Shown here: in pieces, positions 9,636-17,809 of the stretch | Position numbering within the stretch: position 1 is the first letter of the stretch | Layout of the letters: every line of letters starts with the position of its first letter | Assembly: GCA_963726375.1 (NCBI GenBank) | Contig: CAVSCE010000009.1 | Location: 310,001 to 374,000 of the forward strand | DNA: 64,000 nt | Source of the DNA: UTCFX2 sp963726375 | GTDB taxonomy: Bacteria; Chloroflexota; Anaerolineae; Anaerolineales; UBA4823 | Direction: 5' to 3' | The notes under the pieces: generated by a model | What the model was told of the DNA's origin: nothing | Seen by the model: only the letters and a program-made list of their open reading frames with translations | The model's database searches: none | Made by a program: the position numbers and the translations under genes

Positions 9636-10245
9636 ATGATCGTGGTTGATATCGACGATACGGAAGTGATCGAACAAGCGATTGGGGGAGACGGCGAAGC
9701 TTTTGGCAGGCTTTACGAGCGCTATGTGCCTCGGATTTTTAACTACATTTATTACCGGGTAGGCAATATTAGTGACGCAGAAGACCTTACTGAGCGTGTT
9801 TTCATGCGAGCGATGAACCATATAGGGAATTACAATCACCGCGGACTGCCGTTTTCGGCCTGGCTTTACCGGATCGCCCACAACCTGGTCGCCAACTGGC
9901 ACAGGGACAACAGCAGGCGCAAGGATGTCCCACTGGATGATGGTATGCTTCTCTCCCAGCATTTGAATTATCCTGAGCATGAACTCCTGCTTCTGGAAGA
10001 GCGGGAGCGGCTGCTTCATGTGATCCGGGACCTGCCTTCCGAACGTCAGGAGCTGTTGATCTTAAAATTTGTGGACGACCTCTCCAATGCAGAAATTGGG
10101 AAAGTCATGGGGCGAACGGAAGGCGCAATAAAAAGCCTGTACCACCGGACGCTGTTAAGCATCCGAGACGAGTTGATCGTTCCATCAGCTTTAAGCGATG
10201 GCGATGAAGGAAATCGAAATTCGGAGGAATTAAAGAGACCTCGAA
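9636..10245 (+). CDS. ECF-type RNA polymerase sigma-70 factor
   Basis: From ATG 9636 (AAAAGG upstream) the protein shows sigma region 2 (AFGRLYERYVPRIFNYIYYR, then AEDLTERVFMRAM) and region 4 (LPSERQELLILKFVDDLSNA, then EIGKVMGRTEGAIKSLYHRT). As written the frame runs on without stop into the downstream DegV protein (to 10604). I end the gene at the DegV start because sigma factors of this type are about 190 residues, and a one-base shift would expose a TAA at 10231-10233 beside a GGAGG. It heads a cluster with two DegV genes and a small one-helix membrane protein, which may be its anti-sigma. Confidence 0.8.
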
Positions 10246-11113
10246 TGCAAGATCCCCAGAAAGCTCTTAGGATAGTCATAGATAGTGCAGGCGACCTCCC
10301 CGATGGGTGGGCCGCTGCGTATGACATTCAGACGATCCCAATTAACATCCATTTTGGAGAAAAAATGTACCTCTCCGGGGTTGACCTGAGCGATCGAGAC
10401 TTCTATGCGATGGCTTCAGAAAGCCGGCTATTCCCAAAAACATCTCAACCCTCCCCGCAACAGTTTATCGAGTTTTATCGGACGATCGCCAAGCCGGGTG
10501 ATGAGATCATATCGATCCATGTCACTGGCAAGCTATCCGGGACATTGGCTTCGGCGCAGATCGCCGCGGCGAGCTGGCTGGCAAGCTGTCCGTTTTCCCA
10601 GTAGACTCTGCAAGCGGCTCGGCGATCATGGGCTTTATGGCTCGTGAGGCCCGCTGGTTGGAACAATCGGGTATGGGTGCGGAAGCAATCGTGAAACGGC
10701 TTGAGGCGATCGCAGCACGCGTTCAAATCGTGCTGACCCTGAAAACGCTCGATTTTGCCCGGAGGAGCGGGCGAGTGAAAGCGCTTCAGGCTGCATTGGC
10801 TTCCCTGTTGGATGTGAAACCCGTGATCGTGCTAAATCAAGGTGTGCTGGAAATGGGTGATCGGGTCCGGACGCGTCGGCGAGCTTTGGATCACATCGTC
10901 GAATTGATTGCAGAGCGGGTAGGTGCTCGTGCGCTGCGACTGGCGGTCGTCCATGCTGAAGATCCTGCTTCGGCTGAAATCCTGGTCGAGTTGGCGCAAA
11001 AAAGCCTCAACATTGAGGAGCTGATCGTCACAAATCTTTCGATTGGTATCGCAGCAAATCTGGGGCCTGGAACTGTGGGCGTCGCGGCATATCCGCTTGA
11101 CGAACCCGGATGA
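10246..11113 (+). CDS. DegV family fatty-acid-binding protein, copy 1 (frameshifted)
   Basis: Starts at ATG 10246 (MQDPQKALRIVIDSAGDLP). A frameshift near 10600 separates HVTGKLSGTLASAQIAA from GKLSVFPVDSASGSAIMGFM, and the frame then runs to 11113. Family marks are the SAGDLP strand, FPKTSQPSPQQF (the T-S-Q-P-S pocket that holds the lipid carboxylate) and NLGPGTVGVAAYP near the end. Length of about 289 residues fits DegV (about 280). DegV/FakB proteins bind fatty acids and can present them to a fatty-acid kinase; no kinase gene is nearby. It is a close paralogue of the next gene. Confidence 0.85.
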
Positions 11114-11124
11114 AAGGAGTTGTT

Positions 11125-11995
11125 TTGGAGAATCCTCTCGATAAACTAAAAATTGCGATCGATGGCGGCGCGGACCTCCCGAAAGGATGGATGTCCGAGT
11201 TCAAGAATTCGAATGGTCCCGATTAATATTTTGTTTGGTGAAAGAACTTACCTCCAGGGAGTTGAGCTGAGCGATCAAGAATTCTATCGGATGGCCAAAG
11301 AAGGTGGATCCTTCCCCAAGACCTCTCAACCAAGTCCGCACCAATTTATCCAGTTTTACCGGAGCATTGCGAATCCTGGCGATCAAATCCTGTCATTAAA
11401 CATCTCCAGCAAGCTTTCTGGTACGCTAAGCTCAGCCCTGGTCGCTTCGAAAGAGCTCAAAGATGAGATTCCAGTGCATGTAGTTGATACAAAAAGCGGT
11501 TCTGCGGCTGTTGCATTTATGGCTCGCGAAGCCAGGTTGATGGATCGGGCTGGCGCTGGCCTGGACGAGATCATCCGGCGAATGGAATGGATGGCAACAC
11601 AGGTACAGATCATCCTGACGCTAAAAACCCTGGATTTTGCCTGGCGCAGCGGGCGTGTGAAGGCGCTTCAGGCCGCACTCGCTTCACTTCTTGATGTAAA
11701 ACCGATCATTATCCTGAAGAATGGGATGCTTGAGGTCGGTGATAAAGTAAGAACGCGCCGGCGGGCGCTTCAATATGTAGTTGATGAAATGGTAAGGCGT
11801 TTGGGGGATACACCAGTCAGGGCAGCAATAGTGAACGCACAGGATCCAGAATCTGGTCAGATTTTGCAGGCAGCTGTCCAGGAAAAGTTGAATTGTATCG
11901 AGGTGATTGCCACAGAACTTTCGATTGGCGTTGCTGCAAATTTAGGACCCGGAACCGTTGGATTGGTGACGTTTCCGGCGAAGGAGTCCTTATGA
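11125..11995 (+). CDS. DegV family fatty-acid-binding protein, copy 2 (frameshifted near start)
   Basis: A TTG start at 11125 follows AAAGGAG with 5-base spacing, giving LENPLDKLKIAIDGGADLP. A shift near 11200 leads into IRMVPINILFGERTYLQGVE and the rest of the domain to 11995. It has the same FPKTSQPSPHQF ligand-pocket motif and TLKTLDFAWRSGRVKALQAA block as copy 1, so the pair arose by tandem duplication. Predicted to bind fatty acids in the cytosol. The stop overlaps the next start (TATGA), suggesting translational coupling with the following membrane protein. Confidence 0.85.
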
Positions 11996-12306
11996 AAAGG
12001 CAAATCACCCAAAATTCACCTCTGGGTAGGGCAGCAGGAATGGAAGTAGCGCTGCCCGAGGTAGAAGAAGCTCTCGTTTCGACCTTTAAACCGATTCCAC
12101 CGCGGCCTGATTTTGTGACGGAACTGCGCAACCGCCTGCAGACCCCACCGGATTTACAACGCCCCAAGCATTCCGACCTCATTTTCATGATTATTATTGG
12201 TTCTGGGGTTGCGACAGCTGCAGGAATTGCTGCCGGGATGATCTGGTTGGCTGCTGAGTTGGTCGGAGCCGTAAACGTGCTCAGGCTCCACGGCCGCCAG
12301 AGATAA
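11992..12306 (+). CDS. Small single-helix membrane protein, possible anti-sigma factor
   Basis: 104 residues starting at ATG 11992, overlapping the DegV stop. The N-terminal 65 residues are soluble and contain PPRPDFVTELRNRLQTPP; one hydrophobic segment follows (FMIIIGSGVATAAGIAAGMI). Short proteins with a PxFVxxLRxxL motif before one membrane helix often accompany ECF sigma factors in Chloroflexota, so an anti-sigma role is plausible. That is inference from layout only; no zinc-binding HxxxCxxC motif is present. Confidence 0.55.
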   Translation: MKRQITQNSPLGRAAGMEVALPEVEEALVSTFKPIPPRPDFVTELRNRLQTPPDLQRPKHSDLIFMIIIGSGVATAAGIAAGMIWLAAELVGAVNVLRLHGRQR

Positions 12307-12370
12307 ACTCATTATAAACTATCGATCACCGGGGATATTCCTCAGCGGTGGTGAGTGCAGCCAGAAAGTG

Positions 12371-12715
12371 TCATCTTGAAATCATAATGAGCCTATCACG
12401 GAGTAAGATCGCATCTTCGATCAGGTCAGCGTCGATCGGAAGTTCGTGCTCGGGTGTCGATCGGACCAGAAAATGTCCGGCGGTCGCCTGAATTTCTGGC
12501 GGCAGGTCTATCATTTGCTCCAGTATTTTCAACCTTTCATAGGCGCTGACTGTTGAGTATTGCATCCCCTGACGTCGGAAAAACTCACCAGCAGCAATTC
12601 CTGCCGCCCGCCGTGCGCATACTCGCGCCTTCCCCTCGTTACCTTGCATCCGAGCGGTGAGTGCCGCCATAATTTCATCGTTGAAATCTGACTGCCAATC
12701 CTTTGAAATATCCAT
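12371..12715 (-). CDS. Conserved-looking hypothetical protein, 114 aa
   Basis: An open frame starting at ATG 12715 (AGGAAAA upstream on the minus strand). The protein is predicted mostly helical with charged and leucine-rich stretches (YERLKILEQMIDLPPEIQAT; ADLIEDAILLRDRLIMI), no membrane segment and no cysteine motif. I do not recognise a family. It lies alone on the minus strand between two plus-strand genes. Codon use and a clear ribosome site support it being real. Confidence 0.55.
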   Translation of the reverse strand: MDISKDWQSDFNDEIMAALTARMQGNEGKARVCARRAAGIAAGEFFRRQGMQYSTVSAYERLKILEQMIDLPPEIQATAGHFLVRSTPEHELPIDADLIEDAILLRDRLIMISR

Positions 12716-12841
12716 GGATAATTTTCCTGATACCTATTGTACCTGAGCCTTCTTACAACCTGTAAATTCACCAAAATATTTTTCTTTGCCTGAAGCATTT
12801 CTCTTTAAGCAATTTTGGATATCCGCGGTTAAAATTACTGC

Positions 12842-13066
12842 ATGACGAAGGACCTGCGCCGCTACGCATCACAAACCAATACTCGCCTCCTGATCGGTTT
12901 TTTTCTTATTCTGCTTATCATCGGTCTGGGGTCTATCTTCCTGATTTACGGCCGCGATGCTGCGCTGACTGGATTAATCTGCATTGGCTTCGCTTTAGTT
13001 CCGGTCCTTCTTGTAGTTGGTGTCATCGCGTTCATGGGTTGGGCAGCTCGAAAATTGGACGAGTGA
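12842..13066 (+). CDS. Small membrane protein, 74 aa, two predicted helices
   Basis: The frame has two strongly hydrophobic segments (LLIGFFLILLIIGLGSIFLI and GLICIGFALVPVLLVVGVIA) with a short polar turn, and a basic N terminus. A TAAAAT hexamer (12830-12835) ends six bases before the ATG, leaving almost no leader and no ribosome site, so the mRNA may be leaderless. The next gene starts 8 bases after its stop. Function unknown. Confidence 0.6.
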   Translation: MTKDLRRYASQTNTRLLIGFFLILLIIGLGSIFLIYGRDAALTGLICIGFALVPVLLVVGVIAFMGWAARKLDE

Positions 13067-13073
13067 GGTGGTT

Positions 13074-13746
13074 TTGAACCTGAGCATGGAAGACCAGTCG
13101 ATCAGGATTCTTGAGAAGGACGGATTGACGCTTAAATACAGGATTCCGGAAGGGGTTGGACCTCACCCTGTTGCGTTGATGCTCCACGGCTGGACAGGCG
13201 ACGAAAACTCGATGTGGATCTTCGAATCCAAGCTGCCTCCCGGCTGCCTGATTATTGTCCCGCGGTGGGTTGTTTGAAAGCCCAATTGGCGGGTATTCTT
13301 GGTATCCAAAAGAGACCAGGATGTGGCCTTCCCTTTCGGATTTCAAGACTGCCGCAGTAGTGTTGGCGGGATTGCAGCACTGGAAACCGTTTTCCAGCGG
13401 GGATTTCGAGCGCTTGAGGATTGTCGGATTCAGCCAGGGGGCAGCACTGGCCTACAGCTTTGCGCTGGAACGCCTGGGCAGCGTTCAGGCAATTGCCGGG
13501 CTCTCAGGTTTTGTCCCAGAAGGTGTGGAGGCTGCAGCTGCCGGCAAGCCGCTCGAAGGCCTGCCAATTTTTGCAGCACACGGTTCTAAAGACAAGATTG
13601 TGCCAGTCGAACGTGCCAGACAAGGGAACATCGTACTACAGAAAGCCGGGGCTCTGGTCTCGTACTGTGAGGACGACGTTGGTCATAAGCTCAGCGCTGG
13701 CTGTTACCGCGGCATGCAAGAATTCTTCCGTAAAATATGCAGCTAG
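13074..13746 (+). CDS. Alpha/beta-hydrolase, phospholipase/carboxylesterase type (frameshifted)
   Basis: The start is TTG 13074 (after GAGG) or ATG 13086. The first part ends with the oxyanion region VALMLHGWTGDENSMW and LIIVPR; a one-base shift near 13265 then gives RGGLFESPIGGYSWYP and continues to 13746. The catalytic triad is visible: nucleophile elbow GFSQGAALA, acid in HGSKDKIVPV, and histidine in DDVGHKL. Length is about 220 residues, as in the YpfH/carboxylesterase family. It would hydrolyse short esters in the cytosol. It follows the small membrane gene closely. Confidence 0.8.
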
Positions 13747-13758
13747 AAGAATATTTAA

Positions 13759-14235
13759 TTAGCTGTTTTCTACCCAGGCTGCAGCCAGCTGTACTCTTGT
13801 GTCAAACAGGCGCTTGATGATAGCTTTCGTGAGATGCTGCAGCAGGATGTAGCCCATGGCTGGATCGCTGTCCAACAGCGCTCGCAGCTGAACTGCATCG
13901 ATGGAAATATAGTTTGATTTGTGAGAAAACCTGGTGAAGGCGTTGAAGACAAAGGGTTCAACCAGAGCGCTCACCCCGAAAATTTCTCCGGGATTGATTG
14001 AGCCAACATAAGCTTCTCTATTTTCTTTCGTTCGAGTAGGCTGGGAGGATGTGTAATATAGGTCAACGCCACCCTCTGTTAGCAAGCAAAGAAGATTTGC
14101 GGGTTGTCCTTCTTCAAAGATAACTTCGTTTATCTCTCCGGATTTTTCTTCAGAAATCAGGGCAATCGAATCCAGCTGGTTTTCAGACAATCCGGCAAAA
14201 AATGGATATCTTCTTAGCCTTTCGGGAGAAATCAT
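13759..14235 (-). CDS. Cyclic-nucleotide-binding-fold (CNB) protein at the end of the hydrogenase operon
   Basis: 158 residues from ATG 14235, preceded on the minus strand by a strong AAAGGAGG site. The sequence is one CRP-like double-stranded beta-helix (FFAGLSENQLDSIA, FEEGQPANLLCLLTEGGVDL, GSINPGEIFGVSALVEPFVF) with C-terminal helices but no helix-turn-helix, so it is not a DNA-binding regulator. It lies 40 bases downstream of the hydrogenase maturation protease, in the same direction and probably the same transcript. It may sense a ligand or regulate the hydrogenase complex; that role is inference. Confidence 0.75.
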   Translation of the reverse strand: MISPERLRRYPFFAGLSENQLDSIALISEEKSGEINEVIFEEGQPANLLCLLTEGGVDLYYTSSQPTRTKENREAYVGSINPGEIFGVSALVEPFVFNAFTRFSHKSNYISIDAVQLRALLDSDPAMGYILLQHLTKAIIKRLFDTRVQLAAAWVENS

Positions 14236-14275
14236 TTTTTCCTCCTTTTTTTGAGCATTACGACGAGACTGCTTC

Positions 14276-14839
14276 TCAACCTGGACTGAGCTGTTCCAGA
14301 ATATTGAGTGCCTGTATAGTTGCATCTGGGATTGCCGCAAGGACTGTTGGGGATAATTCCTCAGAAAAGTCAAAACATGGCAGTATCTCAATTGCAAGGA
14401 TGAGTATTTCTGCTGGAAGGGGAGCTCCAAGCGCCCGACCCATCGACACTGCATCCTGAAGGGAAGCATCATGAGCAGAAGTAAGGTGCCCGGCTGTCAG
14501 TGGTAGATCATCCAGCGTGAAAAAATTCACAGTCCCTACTGGTTGCAAACCGGTTGTGATCGAGTTGATCAGCAAAGCTCGCGTGTAGCCGACCAGACGC
14601 TCCATTAAACCCAGGCCGCCAGCCGACAGGTAATCAAACTCAAACAATCTTGAACTGGCAGCTCTTTTTTCTGCGAGCCTGGCCTCAACCTGTCTGGTTA
14701 ACTGCCAACCAACTCCATCATCCCCAAGTATGGGATTCCCCAGACCGATGACGATCGTTTCCGGACGAGCGGTTGGAACCATAAGTTCTATCCGCTCGCC
14801 GGTAAGATCGAAAAAGGTTTTTTCGAAAAGTGAGGACAT
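14276..14839 (-). CDS. [NiFe]-hydrogenase maturation endopeptidase
   Basis: About 187 residues. ETIVIGLGNPILGDDGVGWQ is the hallmark of HyaD/HybD/FrhD-type peptidases; the conserved acidic residue of GNPILGDD binds nickel in the large subunit precursor. The ATG at 14839 follows the large-subunit stop by 2 bases; a TTG at 14845 overlaps it. The enzyme removes the C-terminal extension of the hydrogenase large subunit after Ni insertion, and the substrate gene is directly upstream. Confidence 0.88.
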   Translation of the reverse strand: MSSLFEKTFFDLTGERIELMVPTARPETIVIGLGNPILGDDGVGWQLTRQVEARLAEKRAASSRLFEFDYLSAGGLGLMERLVGYTRALLINSITTGLQPVGTVNFFTLDDLPLTAGHLTSAHDASLQDAVSMGRALGAPLPAEILILAIEILPCFDFSEELSPTVLAAIPDATIQALNILEQLSPG

Positions 14840-14841
14840 CC

Positions 14842-16308
14842 TCAACAGTACTGTCTTAAGACTTCAATCGGCTTGCCATTTGCATCACGGATCACGACTT
14901 GAAGCGGCATTCGGCCAGGAAGCGAGTGGGTGGCGCAGCCAAAACAAGGGTCATATGCCCGGAAAGCCATCTCGACCATGTTTAACATCGGTTCGGTCAC
15001 AATACTGCCCCTGGTAATGAGGCTTTGGGCTGCTTTCTTTATCGACATGCTGATCGGGGCATAGTTGTTTGTTGTCCCGACGATAAGGTTGACTTCGGTA
15101 AGAATGCCGCGCTCGTCGGTCTTATAGTGATGGGTCAATGTGCCGCGCGGCGCCTCTACAATGCCTACTCCTTCCGTAGGTTTTTCTGTGGGTACGCGGT
15201 GGAAGTCCGGTGAGGTGATCTCCGGATCAGTCGCCAGCTCGACGATCCGCTCGGCCGAATAGAGCAGCTCGATCAGCCTTGCCCAGTGGATCGCCAGCCG
15301 TTGATGGACTGGTTTACCGCCTAATGTTTCATAGAACTTTTCATATTCAGCCTGGGCTAGCGGAGTGGTCATCCCGTCCGACGCATTCAGACGCGAGAGA
15401 GGCGTGGCAAAATAAACTCCCGAGTCCATACCGTCCACAAAACCTTTCCATCCCACCTTTTTCAGGTAGGGGAACTTGAGATAGGTCCATGGCTCGACAT
15501 GTTCTGCGATCCAGTCGGAATATTCGGTTGGAGCATATTTACCCAGCCGTCCGCCTTCAGGATCGACGACACTGACTTTACCGTCGTAGAAATTGACCTT
15601 GTTGTTCTCGTCAACCAACCCGATGGAATAGGTCCTGTGCGTATAGATATCTCCGAGAATCAGGTCGAGATAGGTTTTATTGCCCAAAACGATGTCGCCA
15701 AAAAGCTTCAGGGTAAATTGGGCAAACTCGATCCCCCAACGGCCGATTGCTTCGATTTCTTGCCGCTGCTCTTCGGTGATGCCCTTGGTCAGCCCACCCG
15801 GTATCGAAGTGCAAGGGTGGACCTTTCGTCCGCCGATGATCTCAACGATGCGATGGCCATATTTTCGGGCCTGGATCACCTGACCGCCGACCTGCAACCC
15901 GACTTTATGGATGACACCGAGGATGTTCCGCTCAGCTACGGGGGCATCTGGCCCCATCACGAAGTCAGGACCGGCGAGGGCATAGAAATGCGTCGTATGG
16001 TCAGTAAAGTAAAAACCGGAGTAAAGCAGCTCACGCAGCTTCTTCGCGGTCGGCGGTGGATCGACATGATAAACCATATCGGCAGCTTTTGCTGCAGCCA
16101 TATGATGGGCTTCCGGGCATACCCCACAGATCCTGTTCGTAAGCAGTGGCATTTCTTCTACCGGCCGCCCGACACAAAACCGCTCAAAACCTCTAAGCTC
16201 CGGGATCTGGAAATAGGTGTTAGCTACATCTCCTTCTTCGTTCAGGAAGATCTCGATCTTTCCATGGCCTTCCAGCCGGGTGATGGGATCGATTGTTATC
16301 CGTTGCAT
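14842..16308 (-). CDS. mvhA: F420-non-reducing-type [NiFe]-hydrogenase large subunit (MvhA, group 3c)
   Basis: 488 residues, intact. The N-terminal nickel-binding motif RICGVCPEAH and the C-terminal DPCFGCATH are both present, so all four Ni/Fe cysteines are there. After the histidine of the second motif there is an extension of about 26 residues (SLPGRMPLQVV...) to be cleaved by the maturation peptidase encoded next. MvhG, MvhD and HdrABC are encoded directly upstream in one operon, which places it in group 3c, the class that feeds H2-derived electrons to heterodisulfide reductase for ferredoxin reduction. Cytosolic. Confidence 0.92.
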   Translation of the reverse strand: MQRITIDPITRLEGHGKIEIFLNEEGDVANTYFQIPELRGFERFCVGRPVEEMPLLTNRICGVCPEAHHMAAAKAADMVYHVDPPPTAKKLRELLYSGFYFTDHTTHFYALAGPDFVMGPDAPVAERNILGVIHKVGLQVGGQVIQARKYGHRIVEIIGGRKVHPCTSIPGGLTKGITEEQRQEIEAIGRWGIEFAQFTLKLFGDIVLGNKTYLDLILGDIYTHRTYSIGLVDENNKVNFYDGKVSVVDPEGGRLGKYAPTEYSDWIAEHVEPWTYLKFPYLKKVGWKGFVDGMDSGVYFATPLSRLNASDGMTTPLAQAEYEKFYETLGGKPVHQRLAIHWARLIELLYSAERIVELATDPEITSPDFHRVPTEKPTEGVGIVEAPRGTLTHHYKTDERGILTEVNLIVGTTNNYAPISMSIKKAAQSLITRGSIVTEPMLNMVEMAFRAYDPCFGCATHSLPGRMPLQVVIRDANGKPIEVLRQYC

Positions 16309-16320
16309 CGCATCTCTCTC

Positions 16321-17324
16321 CTATCCCTTTTGTTCGTCCCAGGCAGGTTTCCCGGCTCGTAGAATTGAGCCGGCAAGGTTGAAGCGGTAAAACTGTCCGA
16401 CGGGATCCGGTATTCCATCAAGAATCCGCTCAATTTCGTTTGGATCAACGCTGTCGATAACGGATGAAAAAGCCGAGATTAAACGACTGCCATAATCGAG
16501 CACCCCTTCAGCCGGCCCGTAGCAGCCGATGCACTGGGCTCCAGCCTGCGGGCAGAGCGACCCGCATCCACTGCGGGTGGCCGGACCATTGCAGGGTATG
16601 CCTTGTTCAAGCAGGCACAAGTTCGGATCTGGATTTTCCAGATCCTGGATCCGCCGGAACGCCTTAATGCTTTTTACGTTTCTCTGGCGAGGGCAGTCAT
16701 CACATACGGTTGAGTTTCCGGCGCCGATCACGGATCTTTTTGGTGGAAGATTTGCCTGGCCTTGCAGCACCTGGATCACAAGGTCGATGACCGCAGCGAT
16801 TTGGTGCGACTCTGGGAGGACAGCCGGGCATATAGTAATCGACCGGGACGACCTGGTCGAGAGTCCGAAGCACTGGATTGAAGGCTGGGATGTGAAATGA
16901 TCCCTTCGGGCATTGAAAAGCGATATGCAGGACGGAGTTTTTCCGGATTTATGCTGGTTATGCTGTCGTATGCAGCAGCAAATACCTGTTCCGGAGATGA
17001 TAAATTTGCCAGGCCAGGGATGCAGCCTTCACAGGCGCAAGAACCAAATGCGACCAGAATCTGCGATTTCAGCCGAAGCAGCCTGGCAATTTCCTCATTT
17101 TCATGGTTGCGAATACCGCCATTGAAAAGAGTGAGCAAAATCGATCCGTCTGGCATCGCCTCGACATCTTTGTACTTGGCATCCATCGCAACCGGCCAAA
17201 AAACCACTTCAAAATTGGCGTCCACGTCGAGGATTTTCTCCCCGATATTAAGGACGGCGATCTCGCAGCCACCGCAGGATGCAGCCCAGTACATTGCAAA
17301 TTTCGGCTTTGATTGTGCGTTCAT
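16321..17324 (-). CDS. mvhG: F420-non-reducing-type hydrogenase small subunit (MvhG), two frameshifts
   Basis: ATG 17324 overlaps the mvhD stop. The N-terminal part has AASCGGCEIAVLNIGE, the proximal-cluster motif, and FGSCACEGCIPGL. Between 16900 and 16790 the conserved text PAFNPVLRTLDQVVPVDYYM then PGCPP then ESHQIAAVIDLVIQVL is spread over three frames, so two single-base shifts lie there. The remainder (CDDCPRQRNVK, NGPATRSGCGSLCPQ, CIGCYGPAEG) supplies the cysteines of further [4Fe-4S] clusters. It relays electrons from the NiFe site to MvhD. Joined length is about 334 residues. Confidence 0.88.
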
Positions 17325-17801
17325 ACCGATGCCTCCGCAGCCAGGGTTTCATGGATAACCTGAGGCCTGTCGCGACCTTGCCAGCGCGGCCAGTTGAGCG
17401 GACCGAGCTTGCGTATTTCCTCGACCATAATCCCCAATTTCCTGGGCAAGCTTTACACCTTCTGCTGCGCTTGCCCAAACAAGCTTCACACGCTGAGGTT
17501 CAATCCCCATACCTTCTAAAGTTCGGCGCAGGAGCAGGTAGCGTCGCAACGCCTTGTAGTTCTGTTCTAGGTAATGGCATTCGCCAGGGTGGCAGCCAGT
17601 GATCAGCACCCCGTCTGCGCCGTCTGCCAGAGCTTTGATTACAAAAGTCGGATCAAGCCGGCCGGAGCACATCAGCCGGATCAACCGGATGTTCGGCGGG
17701 TATTTTACTCTCGCAGTTCCTGCCAGATCAGCCGCCCGGTAGCTGCACCAGTTGCAGGTAAATCCGATAAGTATCGGTTCGAAGTTGTCAATCATCAGCA
17801 T
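17321..17801 (-). CDS. mvhD: Methyl-viologen-reducing hydrogenase delta subunit (MvhD), C-terminal frameshift
   Basis: Starts at ATG 17801. The [2Fe-2S] ligands appear in GFTCNWCSYRAADLAG, RLMCSGRLDP and GCHPGECHY. A shift near 17430 gives the expected tail MVEEIRKLGPLNWPRW, ending at TGA 17321-17323 overlapping mvhG; as written the frame stops at 17349. Length about 160, as in the family. MvhD links the hydrogenase to HdrA, passing electrons from MvhG to the bifurcating flavin. Its position between hdrA and mvhG fits this role. Confidence 0.88.
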
Positions 17802-17809
17802 CTTCTCCT

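Noticed and set aside
12329..12355. CACCG/CGGTG inverted repeat after the small membrane protein
   Set aside because: The stem is only 5 bp with a long loop and no T-run; not convincing as a terminator.
15499..16362. 287-codon open frame on the plus strand
   Set aside because: Antisense shadow of the intact hydrogenase large-subunit gene.
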